From contig NC_040025.1 of NCBI RefSeq assembly GCF_000972845.2, forward strand, positions 16,928,126-16,992,125: 64,000 nt of DNA, written 5' to 3'. Numbering within the stretch: position 1 is the stretch's first letter; each line of letters opens with the position of its first letter. The notes below the pieces were generated by a model. The model made no database searches and was not told the DNA's origin. It saw only the letters and a program-made list of their open reading frames with translations. A program made the translations under genes and the position numbers. Positions 1-9,200 of this stretch are shown piece after piece. This DNA is from Larimichthys crocea (lineage: Eukaryota > Chordata > Actinopteri > Sciaenidae).

Positions 1-628
1 TCTCAGGAGAGTTTTTGGGTTTAGGCTTATCTGCCTCAGTTTACCAAAGTATAGTCCCTGCAATGTTTTCATGTGCTTCTGTTTATGAATGATCATAAAA
101 CAACAGATTCAACTGAATAGCTGACATCAGTCTCTGTGGGTTTGGGAGGACTCTCTGGTTTCTGCAGTGCTCACATTCCTGTTAACACCATTAAACATAT
201 TATTGAGAGTGTATTGTGTATTTTAATTCAAATCAGTATAGGACACCTTACAATGTGATATAAGTTATTATTATTATATTGCATTTCGTAAGCCCCAATT
301 TCACTCTAGGATGCACCTTTGGGTTTTGTAGTCTACATTCCCTTATTGCAGGAAGTTATTATTAATACCCTCCTGTGCTGAGTTTGGTGTTTCCTTATGG
401 GGAGTGATGAAGTTTAAAAAAAGAAACAACAGGAACAGCTATTCTCTTCTAGTAAAGGTTAGAGCCCTATGCTCTAGCCAACATTAATGCTGCACATGTC
501 TACATTCACATAGCAATCTATTCCACATGAGTTGGCTGACTAAAATTAAGTTATTGTGTTCATAATGACACCAACAAGCAAACTGCATCGCTAATAACAG
601 GAAAACAAATTAATAATTTGGCACTTAC
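1..628 (-). other. stat6 intron, left edge
   Basis: AT-rich sequence following the donor of the last visible stat6 exon. I see no further STAT coding match here, so the next exon should lie outside the window. Confidence 0.6.
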
Positions 629-721
629 TGGTTCGGAAAAGGCACAATCCCATATGATGGTCGCCAGAGCGTTGTTGTCTTGACTACCGTGGACAATGAC
701 AACCACTGGCAGTGAGATCAT
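629..721 (-). CDS. stat6: stat6 coding exon 11 (residues 431-461)
   Basis: It encodes [17 protein letters not shown] through CAFSEP, matching SLPLVVIVHGNQDNN in human STAT6. Donor GTAAGT at 628, phase 0. The next exon of the gene is not visible in 1-628. Confidence 0.94.
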
Positions 722-3700
722 CTATAATATATGATATAAACATTTTATTTAGCAACAGTGTGTAAAGACCAGTTAAATAGCAGGTAGAACAACAGGTAGG
801 GTCAAACCTGTATCCTGTAGGGTTTGTCACAGCCTGTGATGGTGATCTCTGTCGAAAACAGAAGAGCAAATTTCTCCTCTGTCACAGACTCTGATCCCTT
901 TCTGTCTGCTCTCTTGATCTTCTTGATGGACTGTTAAACCAAAACAAGAGTTTGAATTTGTTAGAAAAGCTAAATAATAATTTAATCTAGGCTGAGAAAT
1001 CTAGAGAGGTACAAACCATATTCCTGAAGGTAGCACATGTGCTCTTGCTGGATGTGTTGTGCTCTAGGATGGCGGTGTTGTTGATCAGTTCTCCGACATT
1101 ATCACTGAAAGGGAAAAACAAAAGGATACAGTAAGTGCCAGTAACCCATTTTAAAGTTTTCATTTTTTTGTTTTGCCAATTTGGGTTTATAAGACACTGA
1201 ACAACATGTGCAGACATGTCATGCATGATGTTCAGTTTCACAAATTTACAAACACATTTCAAAGGATCCAATTCACATAACAGAAATGTTCTATAATTAT
1301 TAACACAGGGTGCTGAGTATGAAAATGTGCATCGTAAAGCTTTCACGTTATCTAGTAATTTCAGAGTTGTCTTGGAATATATTGTGAGTTAATTGTTTTG
1401 ATGTACAGGTTTTTATCTTTAATCCAAGTATAACTGAAATAAAAGCAAAACAAATACAGATTAAATCCTCCCTGACAGTGTGCAGTCCTCCATGTTGCTA
1501 TGATATGCTGTGTATACTGCACGACTCACCCTGGTACACTGCCAAGGCTCCTGGCCTGCAGTTCATTAATGATTTGCGCCTTCAGCACAACAGGCTTCCC
1601 GGGAGCTACTTTCTCCCCCAGCAGATATCGCACAGTAGTGGAGAACTTTGACTGGGTCTTAATGACCTGTGGGGGCTGTTTGTCCACTATAAGAGAGCTG
1701 AAGGAGTCAACAGTAACATGAGTGACGAGGAAGAGAGGGAAAAATTTGTTAGAAAAAAGAACTTTCTTTCACAGTTCAACTATTAAAAAAACATAGATAT
1801 CTAGTAAAGAAAGCAATGTGACTGTTACCTTTGGATCAGGACCTGCAGGAGTTTCCCAAGCCTTTCCTGGAGATCTGGAATTAGTTCTCCCGTCAGCATC
1901 AGTTCCTGTCTAAGCTTTCCGTTTACACCAAGTAGCTGCTCACACCTAAATAGGTCAACACCAAGAGTGAGCAAGAATTAAAGACTAAATAAAACGTGTC
2001 AAGCCGTGATTTTTCATCATATCATACACTATGAAGTCAGAATATGGATATGGATCCTGGCCTTGACTCCCACGAGAAGATAATCAGGAGAGAATATCTG
2101 ACACTGTGGCGAATGTTAACGACTGACTGACTGACCAACCAACCAACTGAACCAAGTGCCAACCTTAGAGCCACTCTGCTAGTAAGGCTAGTGTTTAACC
2201 AATAGAAAAAAATACTCAGATTAATCAACCATGAAATTAACAGTTAAAACTTCAGGGCATCCATCCAAATGTGTTCCATCTAATTAAATGTTTAGTTGGG
2301 TGGATGTTTTAGAGGTGCAATATGTTTGAAGTGTTTGAACCCTTGTAAAGTTATAAAGCAGTAATAGTGTACTATGCATTAGCCCTTTAAAAAAGAGGTA
2401 AAACAAACTTACAGTACAGCACTTAAATTGTGTAAGGTTGTCTTTCTTATGTGTATTATTTAATTAAGCGTGTCCTTTTATTAAACTGGATACAAACAAT
2501 ACAACACAAAGGCAGTCAGTCCAAAAAGTAACAAGTAGAGTAGAGTGCACCTCACCAGGTCTGCAGGGGGTTTAGGTTGTCATCAAAGAGATGTCCGATG
2601 GTGGCCTTGTGCTGCTCCCACCTCCACGCCTTCAGCCTGCTGATAAGTCGGGTCTGACACTGCTCCAGACAGTCCACACAGTCCTGCAGCAGCTGGGAAC
2701 ACTTCTACAACAACCAACATCCAAAAACATTACACTGACACACATAGGCAAACACATGGATGCATGTGCATGTCAATAAATATCATGTAAAAATATCAGA
2801 AATATCACACCTTCATACACACCAAAGCATATTAGGACACAGAGAGCTTCACATAATTTATGCCATTACAAGTTGTTTCAAGTAACTGTAAACCATGTGA
2901 TTTATCGAGCCATTCTTACATTTTTATTCTATAAAATAACACTCTGGTAATGGTGTTGCCTACCAATCATTAATTTTGTCTGCACATCATTTAAAGTCTG
3001 TGTATAGTAAAAATAAATGTGTTCTGAGTTTGTCAGACCAAAGAAGAAAGTGTTATTAACTACTCAGTCAAATTTGAATTATTAAGAATATCAACAAGTA
3101 TGAAATTAGGTGTCAAAATATGGTTAAAAAAAATAGCAGTATTCTCTGGTCCAGGACTGTGGGGGAGTATCCGCTGAATGTGCTGAAGCCACGCCCACTC
3201 ATGCGAGCAGTCAAGCAGCAATTTTGAAGTGACTGAAACGTGTCCGATGAGTTCAGAAAATGACATGACTAAATTTGAAACACTCTGAGCGAGATGAATT
3301 CATCTCGCTCAGAGTGTTTCAAATTTGATCTCTCTGCTAGGGGTGCAGGGGTATGCTCAGGGTGGCCTCAGTGTGTCATCGAGCTACCCTTTAGGACCAC
3401 CCAAAAAATCTTGGACTGAAAACTGGTGAAAAACTGTTTTAACCTCCAACTCCACATTTCAGTAATCAACTACTTAAACTGTTTTCTGTCTATTTTTTTT
3501 AAGTAGAATTGTATGAGGTACTTATCCATAGTCAGTATGTTACTTACAGTAGACAGCATTCAGCATCCTCCCAGTTTGGCTCCCAGGATCAGAAGAAAAA
3601 GTCTTTAAACTACATTTAAAAAGGCCCATAAAAAATCAAGATTCATTCAAGTGTACAAGCATATTCTCACAGCTTTAACTTGCCGTCACAGTTAAAGTAC

Positions 3701-6027
3701 TACATTGTCTCAACTGTAGAACTTACGTATTCCTACACCAAAGCACAATTGTGATATGCATACCGCTGCAAATCTGAAGGCAAGGTAGTACGGTGAGAAT
3801 ATGCCCTTTACAAGCTTAAACTGATATTGATATTTTTAGGTGGGCCTTTTTGTGTAACACATTTTTCTGATGACTCTGTCCACAGCAGTGCTTTGCTCTA
3901 AGTCTTGGCCAGGATTTCTGTCTCCTTCTCTAAACTGGGATCATGCTGGCCGCCGTGGAGAAGTACCTCATACAACCTTCATTAAAAAAAACTTTTTCAG
4001 CACTACTACAGTCGCATATTAAAGTATTCATCCATAAAATAGCCAAAAGACATACTTAATGAGCATCAGAAGATGAAAAATAGCGTTGTCCTTATAACAG
4101 CTGCATTTTGATGACAAAGCTTCCTGAGAACTAAATCCACTCTCAGTAATTTTGGCATTCATAGCAGAAGCCACTGCCAAGCTTACCGTGGACATTGCTT
4201 TTACACTGTACTCCAGCTGCTGGATTTTGGTCTGGAGTTTCTGGATTTCTGTGTTTGTGGGATTTAGTCCGTTCTGTTGGACGGGCCCTGTGCAAACCAA
4301 AAAATATATCATGTGCTGAGTTCAATCCACACTACAGTACAGGACAGGGCACAATTATGAGAACTTTCCTAATTTTTCTAAAATGAAAATGAAAGCACTA
4401 AGTAAAACTGAGTCATTTGTGACACAATAGAAGATACAGTAAATATAATTAACACAGGTATAACACAAAGTAATTAAGTAATTTAACAGTGCCACAGTAG
4501 CGCTCCTTCTTACATGGTGGAAGAAGCAGCCTGTTGCTGAAGGAGTCTCATGCAGGGGATGGGAGGAGTTGTTCATCATAGATGTCATCTTTGCTAACAT
4601 CCTCCTCTCCTCCGCTTGTCTATGAATATATTTTATTTCCCCAAACTGAGCTAAATCTTAACGTTGAAATGTTTTTTAAATAAGGAATGAGAAATATTAA
4701 TAAAAAAGAATAAAAAGCTCAAGACTATTCTCACTCAAAAACTAAACTGAAAAATAAAATGAAAACATGAATTAATCTTTAAAAAGGAGGAATGAATAAA
4801 ACCATACTACAATGCCACTCTCTATTACTACATGAGTAAGCTCCAGTTACATCAGTAGAGCTTATTGGTGCTCAGTACTGCAGTGTGGCTGTTTAAGTAT
4901 AAGGGAGGGTGTTACTGGAGATGTGTTTACCTTGTGTTTGTGTCTCTCACCTTGTAAACCCTCGTACTTATCCCTCTCCCAATTGAGTTCTTCTTGCAGC
5001 TGGTGCCTCTTTTGTCGGTTTTCTTGGGCCTCCAGCACTTTCAGAACCAGGTGATCTACATCCTGCATGTTGGGGAAGGAAGACTCGCTACTCGGATAGT
5101 CAGGATAGCGTGGAGCATTGGGCATCTGATTGGGCTACAGACATGAAACAGAACTTAATACACTTGTGGGATGCAAGGAGCAGAACTTGTCACATTTCTT
5201 AGGGGTACAATCCTGTCATGGAGTCAGTTAGTTCATCTTTGTAGTGTATCAAAGTGTCCTCAAACATTCGTATATCATGTCTGTGTTTTATGACTACATA
5301 TTTTGACACAAATTGCAGCTCACCGTTTGCACCCTGGGTTGAAATTGGAATTTCACCTTACCGATCTAAGCAGAGTCCTTTCCTTCCTGAGGATATCCCT
5401 GACCATCACTCCAAACTGGAGAGGGTTGCGCTGGAACATGGTCTATAAAGAAAGCACATGTCTCATCAAATCTAAAAGAATGGCCCATAGTACATCAGTG
5501 GAACTACGAGTATGCAGCAGTTTATTCAGCTGATGTCATGGATAATATAGCTGGCAAATTGTCTATATCTATGTTGTAACCAGATGTTACAAGCAAGTTT
5601 GTGCAGTTCTGAATTACACCATGACTTGAAGAAACTGCATTCAGCTGCATACTACAAAGAGCAGGCATGAGTGACACTGACTTATTGAAACCTGTCAGGG
5701 ACTCAGCCAGGAAACTTATCCTAAATCCTGTTCTGGGAGCTACTAAGTGACACAGTCCCCATACCATGTTCCTGCTGATCTGCATCAGCTTCATCCTGTC
5801 CACCACGTTGGCGTTCTGCTGAGCAATTGTTTGCAGCATGTTGATGGTTTGCTCCAACAGAGCCTGTGACTGGCCCTTCTGCTCCATGTTTTCCATCTCA
5901 AAGTCATCCCTGTGAGCACACACACACAAACATGCATATAGAGTATGTGCATGTAAACAGAGCACACATGCATGCACTGTATACTGTACATGCAAGCATA
6001 CAGCATCTGTGTAATTGTGTGTGTGTA

Positions 6028-6078
<51 letters not shown>

Positions 6079-6233
6079 ATGCATGTGTTTGTGTCATACC
6101 ATCTTTGGCTCTCGATCCAATCAGCCAAAAAATGTCTGACTTCGATGGGGAAGGCATTGGGGGGATAGAGGTTGTTGATAGTTTCATCAGGCAGGCACTG
6201 TATCATCTGGGACATGTGACTCCACTGGGCCAT
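629..6233 (-). CDS. stat6: Signal transducer and activator of transcription 6, 5' half (11 coding exons, residues 1-461)
   Basis: STAT6 is a latent cytoplasmic transcription factor. Interleukin-4/13 receptor-JAK signalling phosphorylates it, and it then dimerises and binds DNA in the nucleus. Eleven exons join in frame without a stop: 6100-6233, 5765-5909, 5362-5442, 4951-5134, 4187-4287, 2556-2704, 1829-1945, 1530-1697, 1017-1104, 808-930 and 629-721 (1383 nt, 461 codons). The order is N-terminal interaction domain (about residues 1-120), coiled coil (about 130-305) and DNA-binding domain (from about 305). Family signatures are [22 protein letters not shown] (310-315), INNT (367-370), KKIKR (392-396), [12 protein letters not shown] and [15 protein letters not shown] (433-447). 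The short coiled coil and the QRNPL-type N-domain end fit STAT6 better than STAT5. The ATG at 6233 opens the typical STAT start MAQW. Linker, SH2, phosphotyrosine tail and transactivation exons lie beyond the left edge, so the gene is truncated by the window, not broken. All splice sites are GT-AG. Confidence 0.93.
808..930 (-). CDS. stat6: stat6 coding exon 10 (residues 390-430)
   Basis: It carries the basic [12 protein letters not shown] followed by [13 protein letters not shown], the most conserved stretch of the STAT DNA-binding domain. Acceptor AACAG, donor GTTTGA, phase 0 at both ends. Confidence 0.94.
1017..1104 (-). CDS. stat6: stat6 coding exon 9 (residues 360-389)
   Basis: It encodes [17 protein letters not shown] through FRNM, equivalent to GEIINNTVPLE in human STAT6. 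Acceptor TTTCAG, donor GTTTGT, phase 0 end. Confidence 0.92.
1105..1529 (-). other. stat6 intron between coding exons 8 and 9
   Basis: AT-rich intronic sequence; no exon, repeat or other feature recognised. Confidence 0.7.
1530..1697 (-). CDS. stat6: stat6 coding exon 8 (residues 304-360)
   Basis: Start of the DNA-binding domain with the invariant [15 protein letters not shown]. Donor GTGAGT after the split Gly360 codon; acceptor CTTCAG. Confidence 0.93.
1829..1945 (-). CDS. stat6: stat6 coding exon 7 (residues 265-304)
   Basis: The last coiled-coil helix, [17 protein letters not shown], ending VLIQ with the Ser codon split across the donor GTAACA. Clean acceptor TTTAG. Confidence 0.91.
1946..2555 (-). 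other. stat6 intron between coding exons 6 and 7
   Basis: AT-rich intron with a short tetranucleotide-like GACT/CCAA run near 2121-2147; nothing else recognised. Confidence 0.7.
2556..2704 (-). CDS. stat6: stat6 coding exon 6 (residues 216-265)
   Basis: Coiled-coil helices with [20 protein letters not shown] and the Trp/Arg-rich KAWRWEQHK, matching the STAT segment around IQIWKRQQQL. It is unusually rich in cysteine (four Cys in the first 16 residues). Acceptor TTGTAG, donor GTGAGG, phase 2 end. Confidence 0.9.
2705..4186 (-). other. stat6 intron between coding exons 5 and 6
   Basis: A 1.48-kb intron holding a perfect 56-bp palindrome at 3271-3326. A consensus-like donor (GTAAGT at 3542-3547) exists inside, but the sequence before it has no open frame in the required phase that looks like STAT, so no extra exon is annotated. 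Confidence 0.65.
3271..3326. repeat. Perfect 56-bp spacerless palindrome
   Basis: Two 28-bp arms meet without spacer at an EcoRI-like GAATTC (3296-3301). The left arm starts AAATTTGAAACACTCTGAGC and the right arm is its exact reverse complement. Symmetry stops at 3270/3327. There are no obvious target-site duplications around it. Confidence 0.97.
4187..4287 (-). CDS. stat6: stat6 coding exon 5 (residues 182-215)
   Basis: It encodes [19 protein letters not shown] and the following coiled-coil helix, ending VKAMST at the donor GTAAGC. It joins the next recognised exon in phase 0, giving a short STAT6-like coiled coil. Confidence 0.88.
4486..4612 (-). mobile_element. Decayed LINE 3'-end fragment in stat6 intron
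   Basis: On the minus strand the sequence encodes [17 protein letters not shown], a decayed version of the C-terminal tail of a non-LTR retrotransposon polyprotein. About 100 bases closely match the fragment at 63,880-63,995, in the same orientation. It has frame damage and no visible tail. It lies in the intron between stat6 coding exons 4 and 5. Confidence 0.65.
4951..5134 (-). CDS. stat6: stat6 coding exon 4 (residues 121-182)
   Basis: It encodes a Pro-rich linker ([16 protein letters not shown]) and then the first coiled-coil helix, rich in Glu, Gln, Lys and Leu ([18 protein letters not shown]). Acceptor CTGTAG, donor GTGAGA, phase 1 end. Confidence 0.92.
5362..5442 (-). CDS. stat6: stat6 coding exon 3 (residues 94-120)
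   Basis: A symmetric phase-0 exon of 27 codons beginning [10 protein letters not shown] and ending at the donor GTAAGG. The QRNPLQ...ILRKE run matches the end of the STAT N-terminal domain (QRDPL...ILQGE in human STAT6). Confidence 0.92.
5765..5909 (-). CDS. stat6: stat6 coding exon 2 (residues 45-93)
   Basis: It continues the N-terminal domain from [10 protein letters not shown] to the phase-0 end ISRNM. Acceptor CACAG, donor GTATGG. The joined frame with the neighbouring exons is uninterrupted. Confidence 0.92.
6031..6077. repeat. GT microsatellite next to a stat6 donor
   Basis: An uninterrupted run of about 23 GT units, with an interrupted lead-in from 6015. It fills a quarter of the 190-bp intron and ends 21 bp from the donor of stat6 coding exon 1. 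Confidence 0.97.
6100..6233 (-). CDS. stat6: stat6 coding exon 1 (residues 1-45)
   Basis: It starts [10 protein letters not shown] and encodes the helix-rich STAT N-terminal domain with [16 protein letters not shown]. The acceptor TGTAG at 6246-6250 leaves 12 nt of 5' UTR before the ATG. The donor GTATGA follows the split Trp45 codon (phase 2). The 190-bp intron after it is dominated by a GT microsatellite. Confidence 0.93.
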
Positions 6234-6245
6234 GATCAGGCAGGG
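6234..6245 (-). other. stat6: stat6 5' UTR part of first coding exon
   Basis: Twelve untranslated bases between the acceptor TGTAG and the ATG. The AG acceptor so close to the start implies at least one upstream non-coding exon. Confidence 0.75.
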
Positions 6246-9200
6246 CTACACAAGTCAGAGTAAAAGTACATTAGGTATAAAAATTACATTTTACTGCATT
6301 TTTAAATTAGAGTGGAAGCAAGTGGGGCTGAATATTTCAGTTTTTGGAGATCAGTTGTACAGAGTAATATGAGGTATATCAAGTTCTAGAAACGCAGACA
6401 AGACCTGTTAGGCTTGTTTTTATCCTAAACTTGCAAAACTGCTTCAGGGAAACAATCTTCTGGAAAACTCTAACACCACTGCTGTGGAGAGACACATATG
6501 GATGTTTTAAATCTGTTGTCAAGCAAATATCCTGCAAGCTTTATTAACTTTCCACATGTGGTGAAGCACATAATGTAAACGTTAAACCTTCCAACAGCTC
6601 TGTGGTTTTACCACTATTTCATAATAATGTCAAGGTCAATCCATTAATCCCTATACTTCCCAGTTACCACCACTTGTGTTGAACATCCAGTTTGACCTTC
6701 ATGAATCCTAAAGCTTGGATATACCCTGCAGTTTGACTGTCATGTAAGTTGAGAGTGGTTTCCTGTTTCAATCCTAAACACAGTCTGTGTTTTTTTCTTG
6801 AGTTACTTATTATCCTGAATTTAATTTTTGAATGGTGATGAACAAGAAAATCTTCATAGTGCACCACGACTACTATCATACTGAAAAAATGGGACAATGC
6901 CTAGTTATAATGTGACTAAACAAACCTCTATGTGTCACCCAGCAACTCTTGCCAACACGTTGGCCTGTTGTTACTTAGCTACTGCAAATATTCCCACTGT
7001 GTTACAACTGTAGAAGAAAAAACAAGTCATCCAACATACTGAATATTTCCAAACTCAGTCACATCAGCAATTGACTATTTATGGTTACACAATTAAGATT
7101 TGGTGGGGGGCTCTGTAAGAGAGTTATCTATAAAATTAGAATACTGCTGAGAAGAAGAAAAAGAAGTTGAGAAACTGGTTAATTTAGCTTAGCATAAAGA
7201 CAATAAACAAACAGAAATGACGGATGAATGTAAAGTGAGGTTTAAACTGTCAGAGTAGAGTCAGCATGTAATGCGATCACAATGTGATTAGCAATCTAAA
7301 AAGCAGATAGAGCAGACAGCTACAGTGCTCGAAGCTCGATTATGAACTGTATAGCCATAACAGGCCAGATCGGGCCTCTCAAACATTCCAATGAAACTAT
7401 CTGGCTCTGTCAAGCTGATGGATCATCAGAAATTCACATGCTGGTACTTGTTTGTTTTGACAGTTATCTACATTTTTGGAAACCACAGCATGAACATAGG
7501 CTGTGGTATTTTTTTTTTCTTTCTTCAGCCCTGCAATCTTGGAGACAAATGTTTAGGCACAATAAACCACAGAGCAGTTTGCTTCACTTGTCAGGTACAC
7601 TGCACCTCTGCCTCAATAAAATGTGCCCTGCACAATTCAATCAATAGCTTTGGTGGCTACACAAGAGCTGCCCAATGAATAATCCAACCAATGCTACTAG
7701 TATACAGAAAGGAGGGCTGAGCTCAGGCCCGCTTGGACCGAGTGGTAGACTGTGTAGGCCACCTATACGCACTTTGTATTGGTCTTTTAGATTTTGGTTC
7801 ATATTTGTCTATCTATGCAGCAGCACAAAGTGCAAAAGGGCTGGGTGACATGGGCGTGGTCATTAATAAATGTTCTCTCAGCCATATTACTAGTCTCATT
7901 GTTCACACAGTTAAACATGATAATTAGAACTAAGCAAACAGAAGGCCTTACATGAACCCACATCACCACAAATATGCACCCAAAGACAAGATGAGTTCGA
8001 TTCTCGAACAGATAGTAAGGGGGCGCAGGGCTGAGGAAGTATTCAGGGCACAGGACTAGAGAATACATTTATACACTGTCCTGTTTTTTTGTGCTACTCC
8101 CCTGGGTGATACAATTTCTATGATTATATTGGACCAATGGTTTAGCATTAGTTCTAATGTTACATTGTACAATGTTGCACAGTTTCATAATTAACGTTAT
8201 ACAACATGTTTTGCGCTACAATGTCTAAAAAGATAAAAGAGGCAATAAGATAAAATAAGTTTGAAAAGAGGCTATCATGAGCCCTTGTAATGTCTCAAAA
8301 GAAAGCTAGTATTGGGTAATAACTGACCAGCCTGATGTGTATAGAGGTGTCATTTTCATTTAATGAAGGTATATACACTAAAAGGTCGTGTGTAACGTCA
8401 TTGTGCTCTGCCGCAGCACTTCTCAGAGGCTGTAGATTTATCAACATACCAGTTCTGCTGCCTTCAGGTGCTGTAGGGATTTCATGAACTGAAGGAGATG
8501 TCATACAGTCAAGAATCAACCACATTCATTCAGATCAGTGCAGGATGGTGTACTGACTGTTCTGATTTAACCACATTAAAATTATTATTTTCTGTGATGA
8601 TTTAAGTTGGAGAGTTATTTAATTGGTAATTAATAATTTAGTATGATGTATCAGAGCCAATGTGAAACTCAAAAAAAACAAATGGATTTTTAATGGTTTT
8701 ATTTACGCTGTGATTCCTCATGGGACTGGAGTTTGAAGGTGTTGTTTGGCAGGTTAGTTTTACACAAGCAAAGCAGTCGTGCAGCCTCTTGTAAGAAGGA
8801 AGGGTACAATGGATGGAAACATTTACTCCCGAATCTCTTGATCTGCAATTACACTGCATTGTGAGGCAACTCTGTGAGTGCCCTGCTACTCCACAGGCCA
8901 AGGCATTGGCTATTTAAAGACTATTTAATGAAACATTGTTGTATTCAATCAACAGTAGCAACTGAATATTGTGTCAGCTGTGATCAGGTCACAAGATGCA
9001 TCAGGCTATAAGACATAGAGACAGCAACCTTAGCACTAGTTTTGGCCTCCTGAGATAATATGCTCTCCAGCTGTGGACAAATAGCTTCTGAGAAAATCCA
9101 AGTCAAGTCCACTCTTATCAAGGACATGCATACATCTCCCTGGTGTACAATAAATCTCTTTTGGGAATCAGTTTCCTCCTTTTATACTGTTTGTATAGAC

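Noticed and set aside
3542..3600. Consensus donor GTAAGT (minus strand) suggesting an extra stat6 exon
   Set aside because: No upstream frame of the required phase stays open with STAT-like sequence, and the flanking exons already join in phase 0.
5522..6187. A 221-codon minus-strand open frame
   Set aside because: It merges two true stat6 exons with the intron microsatellite (poly Thr-His); an artefact of the repeat.
629..6233. Assignment of the STAT gene as stat5
   Set aside because: The MAxW start and KQPPQV are shared, but the shorter coiled coil, the QRNPL N-domain end and the [12 protein letters not shown] stretch fit STAT6 better. The SH2 and tail exons that would settle it are outside the window.
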